64,000 nt of DNA from Batrachochytrium dendrobatidis JAM81 (Eukaryota > Chytridiomycota > Chytridiomycetes > Rhizophydiales), in contig NW_006281104.1 of NCBI RefSeq assembly GCF_000203795.2, positions 1,054,976-1,118,975 on the forward strand, given 5' to 3'. Made by a program: the position numbers and the translations under genes. Below are positions 58,982 through 64,000 of the stretch, in pieces (position 1 is the first letter of the stretch; each line of letters begins with the position of its first letter). Under the pieces are notes generated by a model, which ran no database searches, was not told where the DNA came from, and was given only the letters and a program-made list of their open reading frames with translations.

Positions 58982-60924
58982 ATGCAGCGACCAATTCATG
59001 ATCCGCAAGTAGATGTCTTACCACAGAGTCTGTTGCTACCTCTTATTATCAGGTGAGTGAATATTTGATTATATTTTTTACTATTTTCATAAGAATATTA
59101 TTTAAATACACCAGCAATCGCCATATTGGCTCTGTTGCAAATCTTATACTAAGCTGCATTGCTCCAGTCTTGGATGGTGACTGACAGCATTTGTTTTGAA
59201 ACAAATCACATTTAATCATACAGTCAGCTTAAACACTATGGATACAATGGTGCTGCAAAATACGTGGCTGATATAGCTGAGCTTCCACTCTCATTTGAAC
59301 CATCTGCAAAATTGGCCGAACTGAGTTTTATTGGTCAGCGAACAAAAGATGCTTTAGGGGAATCTTCTGATCTACAAGTACCAACAACCGACGTAACCAT
59401 ATCTGCCTCTGAAAACGCAACGGATGCCATTGGGTCTTTGGATATGGACTCGAATACTAAGCCTAGTAAGCACATTTGCATAAACTTGGTTGTGATCTAT
59501 CAAGACTAGATGCATTAACTTGCATATATCCACCAATATCACTATAGCTGGACCAAATCCTACTCCTGACTATACCACTTTGTTTACAACTACGCATAGA
59601 CTCGGATGCCGTGCACTTGGTAATGATTGATCCTAATTACTACTCATCTTGAAACAATGCTCTAAAATCAATGCATGCTAGGTTCTAATACTGGTTGAAT
59701 TTCCAATCATCATTTTGGTTTTAGCCTTTTCTCCTGATGGAAGATACATTGCCACTGGCTCTCAAGACACTACAATGAAGATTCTTGATACTCAACGCCT
59801 TGTAATGCAGCAGAACGAATCTTCTGAAGAACGAAAGGTCGTCCGAACTCTGTACGATCATACCGGTGCAGTGAATGATATTCAGTTTCACCCAAACGGA
59901 AACGTACTGGCATCCGGATCTGATGACTGCCAAATCAAACTGTTTGATATGAACAAGATGCATGTTAAACGCGCTTTTCGCTACTTACCGGTACACCACT
60001 ATTAATTTACAGCTTGACTATTAATACCACTATTCCTTTGTTAATGTGTATTATTTTAAAACGGATTGCTATACTAGGATGCATATCCTATTCGATCCAT
60101 TGGGTTCCATCCAAGTGGCGATTATTTGATCTCTGGAACAGACCATCATGCTGTGCGGATCTATGACATTCATACAATGAAATGCTTTATTCCTTCTAAT
60201 CCTGCAGACAATCATAATGGTGGGATTCTTAAAGTTGCGTATTCTCCATTGGGCACAATTTTTGCCACAAGCAGTCAAGACGGCTCGATAAAACTGTATG
60301 ACACTGTGTCCAGTCGCTGTATCAACACTATTCCAAATGCACACAGCGGTCTTCCAGCAACTAGCATTGTGTTTTCCAAAAACAGCAAGTACTTGTTGTC
60401 TACTGGAATGGACTCTGTTGGACGGCTATGGGACATGACTTCTGGCAAGGTTCTTGTAAGCTATCAAGGAACCTCTCATCAGGTATGCCATTAATCAGTT
60501 AGTGCTTATACACTTTGCTTTTGTATCAATTTTAAAGTTTACGATGATATAAACTACCATTGCATCAGCCTGCAGCGAATTACTTTTCTATTTTTCAACT
60601 GACTCATTTTTTATTTAGACGGACAAGACTAGCATGATTTTCAATTATAATGAAGATTATGTAGTGGGCTCAGATGATGAGACTAGCAGTCTTTCTATAT
60701 GGGACTCGCGAACGGGTGTTTTACTGCTTAAACTAGGAGGACATACCAAGCAGATTTTAGCAATTGCATCTAGTCCCGTCGACGCAGGGATCATGACTGG
60801 AAGGTGCGTACATGCTTGTAGTTGGTGTCGATCATTTGAATATTTGTACTAACCCCATGTTATCTTGAATAGTAATGATTTTAGAGCCAGATACTGGAAT
60901 TTGAAAAGTGCAATACAAGGATGA
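58982..60924 (+). CDS. CSTF1: Cleavage stimulation factor subunit 1 (CstF-50), WD40 protein
   Basis: Seven exons (58982-59052, 59224-59465, 59548-59619, 59725-59990, 60078-60482, 60619-60803, 60873-60924) give 430 residues, the exact size class of human CSTF1 (431). The N-terminal dimerisation segment (SLLLPLIISQLKHYGYNGAA) matches LIISQLLYDGYISIA. Then WD repeats: LAFSPDGRYIATGSQDTTMK, VRTLYDHTGAVNDIQFHPNG, IRSIGFHPSGDYLISGTDH, VFSKNSKYLLSTGMDSVGRL, and the final NDFRARYWNLKS. CstF-50 scaffolds the CstF complex that binds the GU-rich downstream element during mRNA 3'-end cleavage. It is a metazoan-type subunit that Saccharomyces lacks. All introns are GT-AG and in frame. Confidence 0.95.
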
Positions 60925-61016
60925 GCTGGCTGATACTACAGATGATAAAACTGCAATGAAATGACATTAATCAACGTATCTTTTAATTCATGTGTCTATC
61001 TTCATATAATGCTATT

Positions 61017-61546
61017 TATAGCGTATTTACGCAAAATAAAGTATTAAATAAAGGTGTTGGGTTCAAAGAACACAATATTGTCCAGCAAATTTGGTGAGAA
61101 TTATTATTTCATGAGACTAGTTGTTCAATCTCCAATTCTTACAAATTGAATATTGTGATATTGTGATTGACATGGAAACAATTGTATTTCCGAGACTGCA
61201 ATCGTTGGTTTTTTGAACTAGATTGCAAACGTATCAGATGTGATACAATACATATGGATTTGTAGTTTGACAACACCAAAACAGTCAAATCCAATATCTG
61301 GATGACAATGGATGACAATGGATGAATCTGATGATTGTACAATGTATGACTGCAAAAAAGTCGATAATCACAGTTTAAAACTATAGTTTGATTGTGTGCA
61401 TCGTATGATGAATGCTGTATGTTGACAAGAACTGACAATGCCAATCAAAAACAGTTTGTAGTAGAAAAGCGCAGCAAACATTTGTCTATTCTGATGCAAA
61501 ATAGAGACAAGATAAAAGTATTCCATTTTACGTGAATACGGCTGTA
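61017..61546. mobile_element. MITE-like inverted-repeat element, copy C
   Basis: About 530 bases. The left end TATAGCGTATTTACGCAAAA is diverged; the right end, reverse-complemented, is TACAGCCGTATTCACGTAAAA. From about 61114 to the end it is nearly identical to copy B, including two copies of the TGGATGACAA word where B has one. It is shorter than B because the left interior is missing. It sits in the 650-base gap between CSTF1 and the coiled-coil gene. Confidence 0.8.
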
Positions 61547-61578
61547 ATTTAAATTTTATCGCGAGTCGAGACTTTATT

Positions 61579-63984
61579 ATGGAGACGAATCCCATCTTTC
61601 ATTCTAGATATCCTCTTGGTAAAGACTATCCTGGATTCAAAAAACCTGCTTTACGTATGTATTTTATCTAAATATTCTACTCAGCATTTAATCTCCATGA
61701 AACAAACACTAACTAATATTTTAGCAACTAAACTTGGTGGGCGTGATTCAAGAAAACCTTCAAATTCTGTTGCTCAGTTACAGCAACGTCTTCATACACT
61801 GGCTGGACAAATACCAATAGCCAAAAATATGTCTGCTGGTAAAACTACACATTCTTCCCCCTATGCGCCTCATGGAGACAAATCAGTTCAAAACGAGTAT
61901 ATTCGCAACCTTCAACAACAAATCTATTTATTAGAACTCGAGACTCGTTATTTGTAATTTATTTTTATACGTTAAACTGTTGTCAATTTTATATGAATCA
62001 AAATATTTGTACTCATTATATCCCGTTTAAACTTTTAGAAAATCTGGGGGACAGCATTCACTAGGTTAGACATTTGTTTGGAACGTGTTTGATTGTATTT
62101 CATTTCATATACAATTTGTAATATTGAAATATAGGAGCACCAAAAGATATGCATGGGCATGATTTTATGGCCAGAAACTCTCATCCACACAGTCAAAATA
62201 CAACTGAAACTGGTTTAGATATCAAGGTTTGTAATAGTTCAGCGTGTTAAACATTGTACTATGTTTTGATGTAAAATACTATTATTTTAGGAACTGCAAT
62301 CAGAATTCAATGCTTTCAAGGAAAAAACTCGGGAACTAGAACTTACTTTGGAATCAGTTACCAAGCAATATGATGAACAAACAGAAGAGATTGCAAAGCT
62401 CAAAGGTATGAATTTTTGAACCAGTCCATGACAATTTGATGCAGCTTTATGATTTTAAATGTTTTTATAATTCACAAAGATCGGCACGGAATTGAAAAAG
62501 ACAAGATATATGGAGAATTGATATCTATACGAAAAAAGTATGAGACAGCTACATCGGAATGTAAGCGTTCAGAGTTGTCTTATAAACGAATTGTTCAAGA
62601 AAATGAGCAGCTTGAAAGAATAGCTTCTAAATCAAAAGAACAAGAAAATTCAACTAGAGAAAAGGTGCTGTCATGTATCGTTCAATTTGTAGCTCAATCT
62701 TTAAAATATAACTCATACACTTTAATTAGATTGATGAACAGCTACAGATCAATAAAAGCTTGTCCAATAAAGTGGACGAATTGCTGCAAGTTAACGTGAC
62801 CATTACGGTAACATGCTACGCTCATATTTGTCTTGTTCATTCAACCTACTAACCCTGACATTTTAATAGGCTAAATTAAAAAAGTCCGAGTCAGTAATTT
62901 TAGGATTTAAGATGGAAGAGCATCAATCTAAAATTAGAGAGTTTGAAAATCTTGTCAAAGAGTTGGAAACAAAAGTTAAACAACATGAGTATGAAATGAC
63001 TCGTGTTGACTTGTGCAAAAAAAAAATGGATGATGATCTTAAAGATCTGCTTTCAAAAAATATTGCTCTTACTTACAAGTGCGAGGAGTCAAAAAAAGCG
63101 CTTGATAGGGTAATTAATATGCATATTTTATGGTAAAATCAAGTTTAAATTGGCATTTAGCCACTACTAAAAGAAAATATCATCAATTTACCTATTTTTG
63201 ACTTGTTTCTCAACAGGAAAGGAAGCAGGAAACTGAGCAATCTCAATCAGATAAAAAAGAAATCAAAGATATCGAAAAGCAAAAATACCAGTTGGAACGA
63301 CTAAAAGGAGACTATGAAATGCTGAAAATCACAATGGAAAACAAAGATCGTAAAATTAGTGAACTTCAACAGCAGGTAAGATTTAAACTATCAAAACAGG
63401 CATGCGCAGTAAATGCACATATTTATCTACAGTTGATTAAATGCGTATTCAATCATTATACAAACCTATTTTTCAATAGATGGAGCTATTAGAGACATCA
63501 AATCACAAGAGTATGTATTTTTAATCCTGCATTCTTCATTATTTTAATTCATGCTGACACAATCCATAGTCTTAGAAACCAAGAATGTTCTTTCTGAACA
63601 GATTCTTGAAATGGAAACTCGATTGCACAAGAACGAGATTGAACTGACTCAAGTATGCCAAGATAAACGGTACGTGGACCACGGTGCTGTAAAAAACATG
63701 GCTTTACTATTTTTTTTAAAAAACTAACCATTATTGGTTTGAATGGGTCTAGTCTACTGACAGATGATGTTGCAGAAATCAAAATTCAGCTTGAGACAGT
63801 ATTGGCTCGATTATCAACAGCAACATCTAAAAACAATTCACTTGTTATACAGATTGAAAAGTATAAACGTGATCTGGACACTCTGCAAAAGTTTGCGTCT
63901 GTATTAGATCAAGTTGAAACCAATGGTCAAAATTATTTGCAGTTGATGCGAGATATGCGCAAGTATTTGAACACAAATGAATAA
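61579..63984 (+). CDS. Coiled-coil protein, possibly flagellar or centrosomal
   Basis: Twelve exons (61579-61654, 61725-61953, 62039-62064, 62135-62226, 62291-62405, 62480-62664, 62730-62807, 62870-63109, 63217-63375, 63480-63510, 63570-63669, 63753-63984) give 520 residues, all introns in frame with GT-AG ends. The first 30 residues are METNPIFHSRYPLGKDYPGF then KKPALP, hinting at a short conserved leader. From about residue 85 (EYIRNLQQQIYLLELETRYL) the protein is almost continuous heptad coiled coil to the end: KEKTRELELTLESVTKQYDE, LISIRKKYETATSEC, IREFENLVKELETKVK, IEKQKYQLERLKGDYEMLK and LARLSTATSKNNSLVIQIEK. The block around EYIRNLQQQIY looks like a family signature, but I could not name the family. 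In a zoosporic fungus a ciliary or centrosomal role is likely; this is inference. Confidence 0.8.
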
Positions 63985-64000
63985 ACCACGATTGTACTGT

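Noticed and set aside
49967..61444. A repeated 60-90 residue reading frame (QIHPLSSIVIQILDLTVL) seen at 49967-50245, 55511-55717 and 61139-61444
   Set aside because: It recurs only because the MITE-like copies are near-identical; it has no start in a good context and no similarity to a transposase, so it is treated as repeat-derived.

Overview
The window is nuclear DNA from an early-diverging, flagellated fungus, most likely a chytrid. It is AT-rich, densely packed and intron-rich, with most introns about 50-170 bp, GT-AG ends and acceptor-proximal branch-like CTGAT/CTAAT. Fungal genes (a Gvp36-type BAR protein, a YML020W-type hydrolase, Cdc50, prephenate dehydratase) sit beside genes normally kept only by organisms with cilia: an EFHC1/RIB72 DM10 protein, a TMEM17-type transition-zone protein, and a PIH1 factor that could serve dynein assembly. 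All exon joins are my own reading of splice sites and frames; apart from the EFHC1-like gene they keep frame throughout.

Layout. 0-7 kb: Trm10, a phosphopantetheinyl transferase, NDUFA2, a twin-CDGSH protein and the EFHC1-like gene, which carries an apparent one-base frameshift. 7-15.4 kb: B-type cyclin, a low-complexity protein with a PAM2-like motif, TRIP4/ASC-1, and a decayed dihydrofolate synthetase. 16-18.5 kb: an unrecognised seven-exon gene. 18.5-23.2 kb: gene-poor, with small tandem repeats and a transposon remnant. 23.2-35.2 kb: a probable mitochondrial protein, GPHR and a 7.3 kb RalGAP-alpha gene; the last two end on one shared TTAA. 35.4-44.4 kb: YML020W-like hydrolase, PIH1 protein, prephenate dehydratase, LETM1 protein, prefoldin 1 and a LAMTOR4-like Ragulator subunit. 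44.5-54 kb: a large Abi-like SH3 protein with four copies of an unfamiliar basic motif, Gvp36-like BAR protein, Mrp10, TMEM17 and a TIM21-like protein. 56-64 kb: Cdc50, CSTF1 and a coiled-coil protein.

At least three fuller copies and several remnants of a roughly 0.35-0.62 kb element with terminal inverted repeats (ends near TACAGYCGTATTCACG, no transposase) lie between genes. They look like Tc1/mariner-type MITEs and explain several repeated spurious reading frames. I saw no rRNA, tRNA or CRISPR.

Themes. The genes mostly serve mitochondria (NDUFA2, CDGSH, LETM1, Mrp10, TIM21-like, phosphopantetheinyl transferase), cilia (EFHC1-like, TMEM17, PIH1, perhaps the coiled-coil protein) and membrane or growth signalling (GPHR, Cdc50, Gvp36, RalGAP, LAMTOR4, Abi). 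They are not an operon; the arrangement is alternating convergent and divergent pairs with short spacers.
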